Assembly: GCA_017893485.1 (NCBI GenBank)
Contig: JACEHZ010000207.1
Coordinates: 992,001 to 1,056,000, forward strand
Source of the DNA: Hemerocallis citrina
Taxonomy: Eukaryota > Streptophyta > Magnoliopsida > Asparagales > Asphodelaceae
Direction of reading: 5' to 3'
DNA length: 64,000 bases
A model generated the notes under the pieces. The model was not told the DNA's origin. It worked only from the letters and a program-made list of their open reading frames with translations, and searched no databases. Within the stretch, counting starts at the first letter, position 1. The number at the start of each line of letters is the position of its first letter. The translations under genes and the position numbers were made by a program. Shown here in pieces: positions 33,335-44,882 of this stretch.

Positions 33335-33461
33335 ACAATAATGAACCCTTCTTCTGTCTCCATACCATCCATTTTTCTTATATATTCCTCTACAACAATT
33401 CAAATTTACTATAGTATACTTCCTCATTAATAGTCGTCCACCTTCTCTTTTCATTCTACTC

Positions 33462-33469
33462 TATATATA
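33462..33469 (+). promoter_or_regulatory. TATA box of the HLH gene
   Basis: TATATATA within CTCTATATATACCCC, about 74 bp before the ATG and followed by a CT-rich leader. Confidence 0.7.
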
Positions 33470-33504
33470 CCCCTCCAATCTCCATTTGTCCCTCAACAAC
33501 CAAG

Positions 33505-33532
33505 TTCTCTCTCTCTCTCTCTCTATCTCTCT
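33505..33532 (+). repeat. CT microsatellite in the 5' leader
   Basis: An interrupted (CT)n run ends three bases before the start codon. CT/GA tracts at plant start sites are common and often polymorphic. Confidence 0.8.
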
Positions 33533-33535
33533 AAC

Positions 33536-33865
33536 ATGGAGTTGGCACAAAAGAATAATAAGTTGAACCAAATTCAATGCAAGTCCTCAAGAAAGAGAAG
33601 CTACATCGGCCTCACGGAGACACAGATGTCAACAAGGAGAACAAATGAGGAAGAAGAAGAGAGTTTAGAGGAAATAGAGAGAAGGGTGAAGGCGCTACAG
33701 AGGCTGGTGCCCGGCGGTGAGAACATGGAGGTAGAAACACTCTTTGAAGAGACTGCGGAGTACATCGAGGCATTGAGAGGGCAAGTGATGGCGATGAGGT
33801 CTTTGACTGATTACATTGATGCAGTGGTGATGAGGAAGAAGAAGAAGAAGGATGGGGGAATATGA
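33536..33865 (+). CDS. Atypical (non-basic) HLH regulator, PAR1/PAR2-like
   Basis: Single-exon ORF of 109 codons. Residues about 45-58 (EEIERRVKALQRLV) form helix 1, PGGENM the loop, and 66-94 (ETLFEETAEYIEALRGQVMAMRSLTDYI) helix 2. This matches the plant PAR1/PAR2/IBH1-type HLH family, which lacks the basic DNA-binding segment. Here an acidic run EEEEE stands where a basic region would be. Known members dimerise with bHLH activators and keep them off DNA in shade and brassinosteroid growth responses. A C-terminal RKKKKK (100-105) and an N-terminal RKR (19-21) could be nuclear signals. The start is the first ATG after a TATA box and CT leader. It is the only protein gene in the window that looks like host sequence and intact. 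Exact subfamily is uncertain. Confidence 0.85.
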   Translation: MELAQKNNKLNQIQCKSSRKRSYIGLTETQMSTRRTNEEEEESLEEIERRVKALQRLVPGGENMEVETLFEETAEYIEALRGQVMAMRSLTDYIDAVVMRKKKKKDGGI

Positions 33866-34350
33866 AGATAAGGAGGTAGTCATGTAGATATTGAATTATC
33901 AACTACCTACCTTTATCTTTCTTCTATGTGTGAGATAGGAACTTCTATAGAACTCCTTGTAAATATGAGGAGGCATGCATGTAGTTTCTATTTTCTTTGT
34001 CAGAACAAAAGGTTTGATTCAAAAAGCTAATCAAACCATTTGTTGTATCTGGTATAAGAGAAATCAGGTTCATGTAAACAAAATGAATTGGAGTTTATGA
34101 ATGTGCTTGAAATTAGAGTAATTGGTATTGCTTGGGTGTTGACAAACTGGAATTTATGGGATTTTATGCTTCATTTATTTACATATTATGGTTTTTTCAA
34201 AGAAAGCCATGCACACACAAATTTGCTAATTTCAAACAAGCCACCCATAAATTGCTATTTATTTTTATATTTCGCTAACAATACATCTAGATGAGTCAAT
34301 CACAAATGTTCTAATTTTAAATATGTCATCATAGATTCTTGGAACACCGT
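33866..34350. other. Downstream region of the HLH gene
   Basis: AT-rich, probably 3' UTR followed by spacer. T-rich stretches near 33980 could serve 3' end formation, but no canonical AATAAA was pinned down. Confidence 0.4.
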
Positions 34351-35048
34351 TGATATGGGTAAAAAAGACCAGAATCTAGACCTTTTAAATCGGGCAAGAA
34401 TCTTAAAAGCTTTCAGGGGGTAAAACGATAAATTCTAGCAGATACATGTCCGACAGAAGTAGTTGGGTCTCTTTCAGGCCCATCAACCCAATCTAGCATG
34501 CAATAAAGAGCGGCAAAAGCAACCCTAACACAAAAGAGTCCAGGTTCATCTGAAGAAGCTAGTAAAACCTCTATCTTTAGAGGGTAACTGCTTCTATCTC
34601 TCCATGCATAAAAGAGAGTTTGAAATCTCTCTCTTCATCAAGAGAAGAGTTCTGACTCGATCTCTTTACATGGAGACGGCAACCAACCTTATCAAAGCAC
34701 TGGAAAGTAGAGATAAATAAATATCTTGAAATTGACCCTCCCAGCGACTGTATATACCTCTTGACCTCTTCGGAAATTAGGTAATTGCAAATTTTGCTCT
34801 CAAAACCCACCTTATCTTTGAATTTCTAACTTCGGTGTCAGAGGATCTGTCGCCGGGGCCAACCCATGTGTTTCAGGCTATTTTGTAGGTCTATGAGAGC
34901 GATCACTCTATCCCCAACAATCATATCTCTCTGTCAAGTACAGTTTGCAGTGGTCAACACAGGCGAACAACGAAGGTTAGAACTTTATTGTTTTTATTAA
35001 AACAGTTGACGATATCTGTTTGATTCCACACAAAAATTAGCAACAACA
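34351..35048 (+). repeat. 5' LTR of Tat element 2 (about 698 bp)
   Basis: TGATATGGGT..AGCAACAACA, placed by the primer site that follows. It is similar to the LTR of Tat element 1 only at the ends and at GTCAGAGGATCTGTCGCCGG near 34837 (compare the GTCGGAGGGTCTGCCACCGG near 17609). No partner LTR in the window. Confidence 0.75.
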
Positions 35049-35051
35049 AAT

Positions 35052-35069
35052 TGACGCCGTCTGTGGGAA
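35052..35069 (+). promoter_or_regulatory. Primer-binding site of Tat element 2
   Basis: TGACGCCGTCTGTGGGAA, one base different from the site of Tat element 1 (TGGCGCC), so it is slightly decayed. Confidence 0.7.
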
Positions 35070-35120
35070 CAAAAAAGATCTCAGATCCAATTTTGCCGGT
35101 AAAAAACTACCTTGTCAGCC

Positions 35121-37330
35121 ATGCCTCCAAAGGGAAAAAGGAAGGCGACGACTGCTAGGCAACAAGCCAACATATTCCTTCACCTCCTCATACGAGGGAC
35201 CCCTTTCAACCTCCTCAACCGAATTACCAATCTCAACCAGAAAATCCCCATCACTAGTATACTCAACCTCCTTCCAAAGAGGCTGCACCAAGTGGCTCCC
35301 GCTGAAGTCGTCCCGAACAACACCCTATGAAGCAAGTGATCGAAAATAGAGGTTCTTTCCGTACCTCGACCCCCTTTACCATGTCCTATGCAGTGCCCCA
35401 GCTGCAGCAAGACCTCATTCAGATCATCATCAGTAAGCAACTGGGGTCTGACCCCCGAGACCACCTGAACGAAAGGTGAGGCCATGACGAAGTCCCCCAT
35501 CCAGAACGCCAGGGAAGCTAGAGGACCCCATATCCACGAAGACAGAGGTTCAGAAGAAACCTTTCTCAGGGGGTGAAGAAGGTCTCCCCCCTCTCGAGAG
35601 CGAAGAAGCAAAACTACAACAAGTCGACCAGTTCGCAGGAACAATAGAGAAAATGGGGTGCTCGTCACCAAGACAGAATTCTAAGATTTCAAAGAAAAGA
35701 TCCTCCAAGCCTTCAACGGCGCCCCAATTAGGGGTCGACAAACTAACAATCACAGCAGGTTGAACAGATCCGACCAAAGGGAAGACCCAGTTCTGTGCTG
35801 CCTTCGAAAGATGGAGGATCGTCTCAACATGATCAACCGAGAGGAAGACCATCAAGCCAGAAACTTTCGCCCAAGCCGACCTCCTTTCTCGAAGTCAATC
35901 ATGGAGGCCCATGTCCTTGAAACCACCCCACTTTGAGTCATATAACGGAGAATCTGACTCGGCTGATCATATTGAGAGTTTTAAAACTTTCATGATGATC
36001 CACCTATCTTCATACGCACTTCTCTGAAAGACATTACTCACAACACTGAAGGGATCAGTAAGGGAGTGGTACTTCTGCCTCTCTCTAGGCTCCATCTTCC
36101 CTTTTGATCAATTTAAGGAGCTTTTTCTTACTCTCTTCGCAAGCAGCTACCAAACTAAGAAGATAAGTGCCTCTTTATAGGTTCTGAATCAAAGGGAGTA
36201 AGAACGACTTAGGGATTTAGTCCAATGCTTCACAACCGAATCTTGGTCCATCGCCTCCCTCGGCCCAGTAATAACAACCGCCGCATTCAGACACAATGGA
36301 AACCATGTCGATTTGAAGGCGTCCCTTGCCAAGAAGCATCATCAAGAATTCTCAGAACTCCTGCTAAGGAGCGAGAAATGCATCTGGGCTGAAGATTCTT
36401 TCCAACCTCGTGGTCAAAACGAGCCCTCCTCCGGGAACAAACAGATTAGTGAAAGTGAAGAAAGATCCAAGAAGCTCCAGAAAGATGACAATAGTCAGTG
36501 ATGCCCTCCCCATTGTTTCGAGAAGTTCACCCATCTTAATGTCAATATATCAGCAGTCCTCATGGAGGTGAATAAGGAAGGGCTACTTCTTCCTCCCCCT
36601 AGAATGAATACTCTAAGGAAGAGAATTAATAGAGATAAGTGGTGCCATTTTCACAGAGATCATGACAATGATACAGATGATTGTTGGGCTCTTAAGGAAG
36701 AAATCGAAAAGCTTATCTAGTGAGCGCACCTATCCAAGTTTGTTATGAAGGACATGCCCGATCCTCCACTACCCCGAGGGGCTAATAAGTGAGCAGAGAA
36801 GCCTCAGATCCAGGAGCGGTTCTTCACTCCATCCACGGGGGACCTATGGAGGGAGAATCAAACTCCTCTTGGAAAAGCTTTCTTCTGAGTGGTGAATTCA
36901 GTACAAAACTCCCCCTACCAAAAGCTTGGGAGTTCCAGTGACGTTCTCAAATAAACACCTAGAAGGCGTTCAAATGCCGTACTGCGACGCACTTGTAATC
37001 AATCTCTACATGACCAACCACGAGGTACGTCGCATCCTAGTGGACAACGACAATTCTGTCAACATCATTTTTCTTGAAGCCTTTGAAGGCCTCAAGCTCT
37101 TTTGGGACTGTCTCAAGTCCTCCCGTTATAGTCTCCACAGGTTCTCCGGGGTCTCAGTCACAATCGAAGGAATAATACCAATGATGTGACTGCAGAGAAG
37201 GCCCCCACAACTCGAACTGAGGCAATGAATTTCATGGCCGTCAATGTGAAGACCGCTTACAATGCCATCCTTAGCCGACTTGGCTACCAACACTTCACGC
37301 CAAACCCTCAGCTTTTCATATAAAAATGAA
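35121..37330 (+). pseudogene. Tat element 2 gag-protease remnant
   Basis: ATG 35121 starts MPPKGKRK, comparable to MASKGKG of element 1. Recognisable gag blocks are at 35930-36000 (the ESYNGESD..DHIESFKTFMMIH block), 36313-36501 (KASLAKK..ELLLRSEK) and a knuckle at about 36640-36710 (CHFHRDHDNDTDDC). Protease remains are at 36926-37189 with RILVDNDNS at the active site. Frames change many times between blocks. No function is possible. Confidence 0.85.
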
Positions 37331-37559
37331 GTTTTCAATGCCAGCAGGGGTAGGAGAAGCCAAAGGGAGCCAAGAGACAGCTTTAAGGTGCTACACGACT
37401 AGAATGAGGGGCTCAGTCCCCCTACTTAAAGCATTGAAACTCCCTAGGGGAGTAGTTAATTCGTTTCTAAACCAGTTGATGAACTTGCGGAGATCACCTT
37501 CTCCAGAAAGGATCCAACCAAGAGCTTCTGAGTAGCCAATGCTCTCCCCCACTAAGTAA

Positions 37560-39266
37560 AAAAATAGGACATCAAATGCATTAGAGGAAACCAAGGCCTA
37601 TTCGCCTGGACTATTGCCGACATGCCTGGTATCTCGGAGGAATTAATCATGCACCATCTCAGTGTCAATCCCAATGACAATCCGGTTAAGCAGAAACGCC
37701 GCATATTCGCTCCTGACAGACATGAAGCCACTAAGGAAAAAGTTGCCAAGCTCCTAGGTGCCCGCTTCATTCAAGAAGTCAGCTACCTTGAGTGGTGGAA
37801 AAATATAGTAATGGTAAAGAAAGCGAATGAAAAATGGAGAATATGCATTGATTTCACCGACTTGAACAAAGCAAGCACGAAGGACCCGATTCCTCTCCCA
37901 ATAATTGATGCCTTGATTGATGCCACATCCGATTACGAACTCTTGAGTTTCATGGATACATTCTCAGGATATAACCAGATCAGAATATTTCCTCCCGACA
38001 TCCTGAAGACTTTATTCATCACCGACCAAGGCTTTCATTGCTACCGGGACATGTCCTTCGGGCTGAAGAATGCCGGAGCCACTTATCAATGTCTTGTCAA
38101 CAAAGTCTTCAAGGAACATATCGACAAGAACATGGAGGTCTATGTAGACGAAATGTTGGTGAAAAGCCTCAGCAAAAGAGACCAAGTGGTCGACCTCTAA
38201 GAAGCCTTTGATGTCTTCCGTAAGCACAATATGAGGCTACTTTAAGTGTGCATTCCGGGTGTTCTAGGGCAAATTCTTGGGGTTCATGGTAAGCCAAAGA
38301 GAAATCAAAGTCAACCCAGAGAAAATCAGAGCCATACTGGATATGGCTCCCCCATCTAGCATGAAGGAAGTCCAAAGACTCACGGGGCACATCGCTGCCA
38401 TCAGATGCTTCATCTCCTAATCTGGGGAGAAGTGTCTCCTATTCTTCAAAGCACTCAGTGGAATGAACGGCTTCGAGTAGGGACCAGCACATCAAGGAGC
38501 CTTTGAACAACTCAAGGCTTATCTTGTCAATCTTCCGCCCCTGAGCAAGCACGAGTCGGAAGAGACGCTCTACTTCTACCTGGATACTTCAGATCAGACT
38601 TTTAGTGTCGTCTTAGTGAGATAAGATGATAGAATCCAAAAGCCGATCTACTATGTAAGTAAAGTCCTCTATGAAGCAGAGCTCCATTACTAAAAAATGG
38701 AGAAGATGAACTACGCCTTAACATGGCCGCTCACAAGATCCACCCGTACTTCTAAGAGCACTCAGTGGTGGTCTTCACCGATGAACCCCTCAAGCAAATG
38801 CTACATAAGTCAGAGAGCTCTGGGTGACTTACGAAGGTATGGTCAATTAAGCGAGCACGACATCAATTACTGGTCGAGGACGGCCATCAAAGTCCAGGCT
38901 CTAGCTGAGTTCATTGTAAAGAGCACTATCCCTGCCCCCCTGAGGAAGGCGAGGACCCTCAATTATAGAGTGTCTACGTTGATGGATCCTCATGCATCAG
39001 GGGAAGCGGGGACGAAGTTATCCTGACCAGCCCGGATGTGTTCACCCTCTACTATTCACTTCACCTCAACTTCCAAGCCTCCAATAATGAAGCACAAATT
39101 TCCGACCTCTTATCCCACAAGGCTGGATCCAGGTGGGTCAAAGTGTTCAACGACTTTCAGTTGGTAGTGAACCAAGTCCACGGAGAATATGAAGCCAGGG
39201 ACGACCGTATGATCAAGTATCTATCATATGTCAGAAGATTCATAGCCGCATTCCAGGAGACCGAGG
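37560..39266 (+). pseudogene. Tat element 2 RT and RNase H remnants
   Basis: 37622-38200 is a readable RT block (KQKRRIFAPDR, WRICIDFTDLNK, FSGYNQIRI, SFGLKNAGATYQ). It ends with YVDE where the family has the catalytic YVDD, so a metal-binding aspartate is lost. RNase H remains follow to about 38930 with several stops. The second RNase H is readable at about 38970-39266 (SNNEAQ, NDFQLVVNQVHGEYEARDDRM). The linker to integrase is cut by the solo LTR at 39267. Confidence 0.88.
39262..39266. repeat. Target-site duplication cgagg (left, imperfect)
   Basis: CGAGG precedes the solo LTR; CAAGG follows at 42121-42125. One mismatch. Removing the insertion restores a continuous reading of the Tat linker across the junction, which supports the boundary. 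Confidence 0.7.
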
Positions 39267-42120
39267 TGTAAAGTCCCGAATTCCGGCCACAGGTAATTCG
39301 TAGCATAACTAGGATCTTTACTTCAACTTCATACAAAAATACAAAGAATTTAAAAAATTTTCATTATAATGTTATTCTTTACAATACACAGCGAAAATTT
39401 ACGTATAAAATACAACTTATATCATCAAAATCTTCAATCTTGCAACATCCCTCGATAAAAACTCATGTCCACGCCGTTCGCTAATTTGAGTCCTGCAAAA
39501 CTTGATAATTGCGGGCATGTCAGTTGAAATACAACTTATATCATCAAAATCTTCAATCTTGCAACATCCCTCGCTAGGTCTGTGGGCAAGTCTTTAACGT
39601 ACTCCTTATTATGGAGTTGAATCCCTCACTATGAAATTCTAACTCGATGACTGTACTCCAACGCGTAATCACGTGCAAATTGCCCCTAGGATTGTGGACT
39701 TTATCAGCCTACTCCTAGACCACACATGTAGATTTACTGGGCGTATTCTTAGTCGTGAACATTCCTAGGAACCCCAGCTCTTTATTGCCCGTTTCATCAA
39801 CCTCACCGACCTACCCTTAGCCCACACATGCAGATTTACCAGGCGTATCCTTGGTCCTGAACCTAGCTAGTCGATCACCTGTAACTACGAACCAGGCCTA
39901 CTCCTATCCCATACACCGTGAATTTATCGGACGTATCCTGTCCATCCCGAACATTCCTAGGAACCGCAAGTTCTTTACCAGCCTTTTCGTGGAGAGACAG
40001 ACTTACCCCCTGACCCACACACCGTGGATTTACTGGGCGTATTCCTCAATTCCAAACCCCTAGGAACTGTAAGTTCTTTACCAGACATGTTTTTCATTGT
40101 TTTCAGCCATAAGTCCACCTAGTGCATGTCTTAAGTTCAAATATAATTACCCCCTAGAGCTAGCTTACTCTACCAGACTTAAATCAAACACTGAGAATGT
40201 TAGCCCATACTAGCCACTTCTCAGACTTTCATAATCACAATTTTTTTGGTACCATGGGTCTCGCTCAACCTCTAGAATCCACATATCCAATTTTCATCAA
40301 CTTCCAGGTTATTCTTAACCTCTTTCATAAAATCTCATTCATTTGTATAACTCATTTCGTGGTCTTATTCATCCTTCATAATTAATTATTATCAAATAAT
40401 TAGATAGTCTCTTCTCCCACAATAATGGAATTTTTAATGAAATTTTAAATTGACAAAACTTCATCGTTATATTAAATCAATTCTTTTCCACATCAATATT
40501 TTATTCAAATTTCAATTTAATCTCCAAACTAAATTAAATTAACTCTAAATTGAGCTTATTTTAAACAATATAAACTCTAGAATAAATCTAGATCAAACCA
40601 ATTACAATTTTACCTTTTAAGAAAATCTAATTTGCAATTTAATTTAGCTCCAAAATAAATCTTATATATATATATATTCATCTGGAAATACTCTATTAAT
40701 ATATATTAGGTTAATTAAAACCCACCTCAAAGAAAATACAAGAAAATGGATTTATAAAAATATAATAACAAAACAAACACCCCATCAGGTTTTGAACCTG
40801 AGTGCTGGAATCGCTCTGATCCATGCGCTCGAACAAGGCTCTCAAGCCTCTCATTCATGCAGAAAATGACTCAAGCAATTTTAGAAGGCTACTTTCCCTC
40901 AATTTGGATTTAAAAAAAATTCCAGAAAGAAAAGAAACCCCCAGGAATCGAACCCGCGACTCCCACTGTACACATCACCCAACCCGAACATGCTAACCAG
41001 GCTCTCTTGCCTCCTAATCTATCTGTATTAGGAATGCAAATTTTTTAAATGTGAACTCTCTGTTTCACATCCTGAATTAAAAATTTTGCGGAGATTCGTT
41101 CCTATGATCAAATTACAGTCACAACATGGTATACACCTACTCTTAATAATTTTCCAGAGATGAAACTCTAATTAAGCTAATATATTTTGGCATGAATATA
41201 CACATTTTAACAATTTACAATTTCTCAGTAATGAATCTAGCATACAATTCCCATATATGATTTGTCATACACAAGACTTTAGAATCCATGATGATGAGTT
41301 AAGTTATAATGAAAAAAAATCAATTCCCTAGCAATCCATTTATAGAGATGCACATACACAATTTTCTCATGCAAGAAATTTAATTACAATTCTACATGTT
41401 CATTAACCATAATCACTACTATAGCAATTTAGGCACAAAATTTTAGGAATTCTTACACACATACATTCCATATCGAATTTAATCAACATACATAAGTTTG
41501 CAACTAAGCATGAACATTTCTACCAAAAATTAGAAATTTTGGAAACACCCACCTCTTTGATGTGTTCCTTGCACTAGAAATTCCCAAGCTTCTTCTCATC
41601 AACTCCAAAGTACTCAAAATAAGCAACTCTCTCTCCTAAACAATTATTGGCCGGTGGTTTAAAATGAAAGAGGAAAGTGGAGGGGTTTTTATTTACACAA
41701 TAACTACCCAATAACTATCCATGATTTAAAATAACTGCCCATTAAGTTAAAGCTCCTTGGACTAAGTCAAACTTTCCCTCCTCTTTTAATTTGGCGGATC
41801 AACAATGGGGAAGAAAAAACACGGGATTCAAATGGGTTTAAAAGTACATAAACTACACACTAAAATTTTATTAATTATTACTTTATATAATCACATATAC
41901 TACCCAAGTTAATATGAATTAAATTAGCTAGGCTAATTTAATTAAAACTAGACTATTCATTCATATTTGGTAAGTGGAAGAAAATATATACGTAACTGCA
42001 AAAGATTTTACAATTAACATTTGTACTATAAATATGTGCATTGCACGTAACGGTACAAAATACATGTGTGTAACACATGTAGTACAAAATTGTAATAACT
42101 CAATTTTGCGAGATGTTACA
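39267..42120 (-). mobile_element. Solo LTR (2854 bp) inside Tat element 2
   Basis: Ends are TGTAAAGTCCCGAATTCC and GATGTTACA. The left end resembles the left ends of the minus-strand chromovirus LTRs (TGTAACGCTCCGAATTCC at 44883), so this is taken as a minus-oriented LTR of a related family. It has no coding content, no PBS and no second LTR. A TATA-like stretch on the minus strand (near 41686-41700) would give about 425 bp of U3. It carries two tRNA-like box modules near 40788-40798 and 40944-41003. Confidence 0.75.
40780..41010 (-). promoter_or_regulatory. Two tRNA-like (Pol III box) modules in the solo LTR
   Basis: Minus strand: B-box-like GGTTCAAAACC at 40788-40798, and GGTTCGATTCC at 40944-40954 with an A-box-like CTGGTTAGCATG at 40989-41000. 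The two B boxes are 156 bp apart. In the chromovirus LTRs the equivalent pair is 154 bp apart. Whether Pol III uses them is unknown. Confidence 0.45.
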
Positions 42121-42125
42121 CAAGG

Positions 42126-43491
42126 TCACTTGCATCCCCCGTGAAGAAAACGGGCAAGCCGATGCCTTCTCCAAGTTAGTTTCCTTCTCCTTTGAATGGC
42201 TTGACCACACTGTTCTTATTGAGGTCCTGCTTAAGCCAAACATCGAAGAGGAAGTTTCGGAGCTCATGGTAATCACTCCCCCAGTACTTGAAAACGATTA
42301 GATGAAACACTTGTATGGATTCCTCGACAAAGGAATACTCCCTCCTGATCCTAAAGATGCCAGAAAGATCCGAGTGAGAGTAGAGCGATACACCCCTGTC
42401 GAATGAGTCATGTATAAACGCTCTTACACTCTGGTAGATGGTAGACCTTACTTGCGGTGCCTCTTCCCTGAGGAGGCCCAATATGATTGGAAAGAAGTAC
42501 ATGAAGGGATCAGATGCGGTCATATGGGAGCAAGATCCCTCGCCTGCAAGATTCTCAATCATGGATATTTTTAGCCTACACTCCTCAACAATGTACAAGA
42601 GTACGTCCGCCAATGTGCCTCTTACCAGAGATTCTTATCAATCAAGTGAATGCCCCAGACTGAGTCAGTTCCATGTCGATCCGAATCCCCTTTGCTATGT
42701 AGTGGATGGATTTACTCGGACCCTTCCCCTAACAACCGAACAAAGTAGCTTCCTCATGGTAGCCAGTGATTACTTCTCCAAGTGGATCGAGGCGAAACCG
42801 CTTGCAACCATCAAGAAGCACAAAGTTTAGTGATTCTTTTGGAGAAACATCGCCTGCCAGTTCGGCATCCCCTTGATCCTGGTAACAGACAATGTAACTC
42901 AATTTGCCGCTAAGGTGTTCTGTAATTCTGTGCCGACCTAGGGATCAAGCAGCGATTCTCCTCCTTTTCCCACCCCCAATCCAATGACCATACAGAAAAT
43001 GCCAACAACCAGATCCTTAATGACCTTAAGAAGAGACTCGCTGAATCCCTTGGAGGTTATGGGTCGAAGAACTCCCAAGTGTACAACGGTCTTACAAGAC
43101 CACTAAGAGAATCCCCTTTCAACCTCACGACTTAGAAGCTCTAATCCCCCTCGAAGTCGGACTACCCTCTCCCCGCATGCTCTCCTTTAATGAAGAACAT
43201 AACTTCATTGATCTTCGGGGAAACCTCGACCTTATCAAAGAAGTCTGTGAGAAATCCGCCTTGAGGAGACACATTTATCAGCAAAGGGTAGAGAAGTTCT
43301 ACAACAAGAAAACACACACTACCAACCTAAAAGAAGCAGATCTAGTCCTTCAGAAATTAGAAATCTCTGATCCTTGCAAGAAGGGAAAGCTTGCTCCAAA
43401 TTGGGAGGGGCTGTACAAGATCTCCAAACTAGTACGCCCAGGGGCATACGACTTGAAGACCCGATGGGCAAGAGAATATCAAGGACCTTGA
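42126..43491 (+). pseudogene. Tat element 2 integrase remnant
   Basis: Resumes directly after the solo LTR with the linker VTCIPREENGQADAFSKL (42126-42179). Zinc-region remnants (HEGIRCGHMGARSLACKILN) lie near 42501-42560. A catalytic-region VTDNVTQFAAK at about 42886-42918 keeps the aspartate but has V for G. The C-terminal block at 43177-43491 (KEVCEKSALRRHIYQQRVEKFYNKK, KLAPNWEG) is still in one frame. Several stops and frame changes lie between the blocks. Confidence 0.85.
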
Positions 43492-43729
43492 ATGCCGAAC
43501 ATCTGATGAAGTACCACGATGGTGCTTAATACCCTCTAGTAGAAGTAGGTTTTCAATTTCCAATAAGGCTGACACTTATGATACGGCCAAAGTATGTAAT
43601 AAAGGCTAACCACCATTAAGGCAGCCACTTAGTTTTTATTTCAATAAAACTTAGCATTTTTCTATAACAATCTTTGTACTACCCTCATAGCTCTCCACCT
43701 AAGTCACATCTATGACTTGTTAAACAATA

Positions 43730-44235
43730 AGTTCGGAGTCTAGCTTGTCCCTAAGGGTTGCTTCCACAACTTTCTAGTATCAAACAACATGTTTGGAGTC
43801 CAATATTTGGATCGATGTTGCTTTAGTCGTTTGCGAATAAGCAAGTGCAGAGCACGGCTTACGATTCATAATTTCTCTTACAACTCGTTGAAATTTTTAA
43901 ATAACAAGTTTGTAGTCCAACACTTAGCTCGAAGCTGCTTTAGTCGCTTGTGAACAAGTAAGTACGGAGCAGGGCTTGCCATTCGAATTTGCTCCAACAA
44001 CTAGCACCTCAAATAACAGATTTGGAGTCAAACAGTTGGCTCGATGCTTCTTTTGTCGCTTGCGAACAAGCAGGCGTGGAGCAAGACTTGCCATTCGGAA
44101 TTGCTCCTACAACTCATTGAAATTTTTGAATAACAAGTTCGGAGTCCAACACTTGGTTCGACGCTGCTTTAGTCGCTTGCGAACGAGCAAATGCGGACAT
44201 GGCTCATCATTCAAAATTGATCATAGAACTTGTTA
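43730..44235 (+). repeat. Degenerate 115-117-bp tandem repeats, about 4 copies
   Basis: GGAGTCCAACACTTGG-like starts at about 43795, 43912, 44024 and 44141, each followed by CGATGCTGCTTTAGTCGCTT and GCGAACAAGCAAGTGCGGAG. This is the 3' repeat zone expected after Tat integrase, though its monomer differs from element 1. Confidence 0.75.
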
Positions 44236-44882
44236 AAAACTAAAAAAAAGGTTTGGAGTTCACAATCATGGCTCAAAATCGCCCCCACAACTCACAAAAT
44301 TTGTGAGTTCGGGGCTTGAAATGACCATCTGAATTACTCCGGAAACTCGTTATACCTTTAAACAAGCGAGATGGAATCTAGACCTTCCCCAGAGTTGCTC
44401 CCACAACTCACCTCGGCACCATGAACTTCTTCTTGTAGCTCCCCATGGCGAAGCTCATCTTCTCAAGCTCCCTGGAGACAGAGACATTGCAGGTCTGTTT
44501 TGACCCTGAAAATGGACGACACTTTAATCTACTTCTGTAGCACCATGAATGTACGTTATATTGCAGCAATGAGAAAAATTTGCAAACATACGGGTTTGGA
44601 GTTCGGAGCAACCATTCGAACCACTCCTAAAACTTGTTGAATTGTAAACAAGCAAGTCTAGAAAGTAGCCCTTCCTCAAGACTATTCCTATGACTTCCGG
44701 CAAGCGAGGGTGACCAACATGGAGGAACACGTACAAAGTTCAGTATTCAAGACATACAAAGTTCAACATTCAACACAAACAAACAAGTATAAGACTACTC
44801 ATATCCGACACACAAAGATTCCGACACACAAAGATTTGCAAATTTTTGTAAGTCATGCATTCAAATATGAAGATACATAAGC
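44236..44882. other. Decayed 3' region of Tat element 2
   Basis: More diverged GGTTTGGAGTTC-type pieces (44250, 44600) and no gene. Ends where the chromovirus LTR begins. Confidence 0.5.

Larger units (their letters stand above)
34351..44882 (+). mobile_element. Second, older Tat-lineage element (left part)
   Basis: It starts TGATATGGGT like Tat element 1 and carries an LTR, primer site, gag, protease, RT-RNase H, second RNase H and integrase in the same order. All are heavily interrupted by stops and indels. It is split at 39267-42120 by a solo LTR, and its 3' half is cut at 44883 by a chromovirus. No 3' LTR or closing target duplication is visible. A matching antisense-ORF fragment at 58470-59314 may be its displaced right part. 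Confidence 0.88.
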
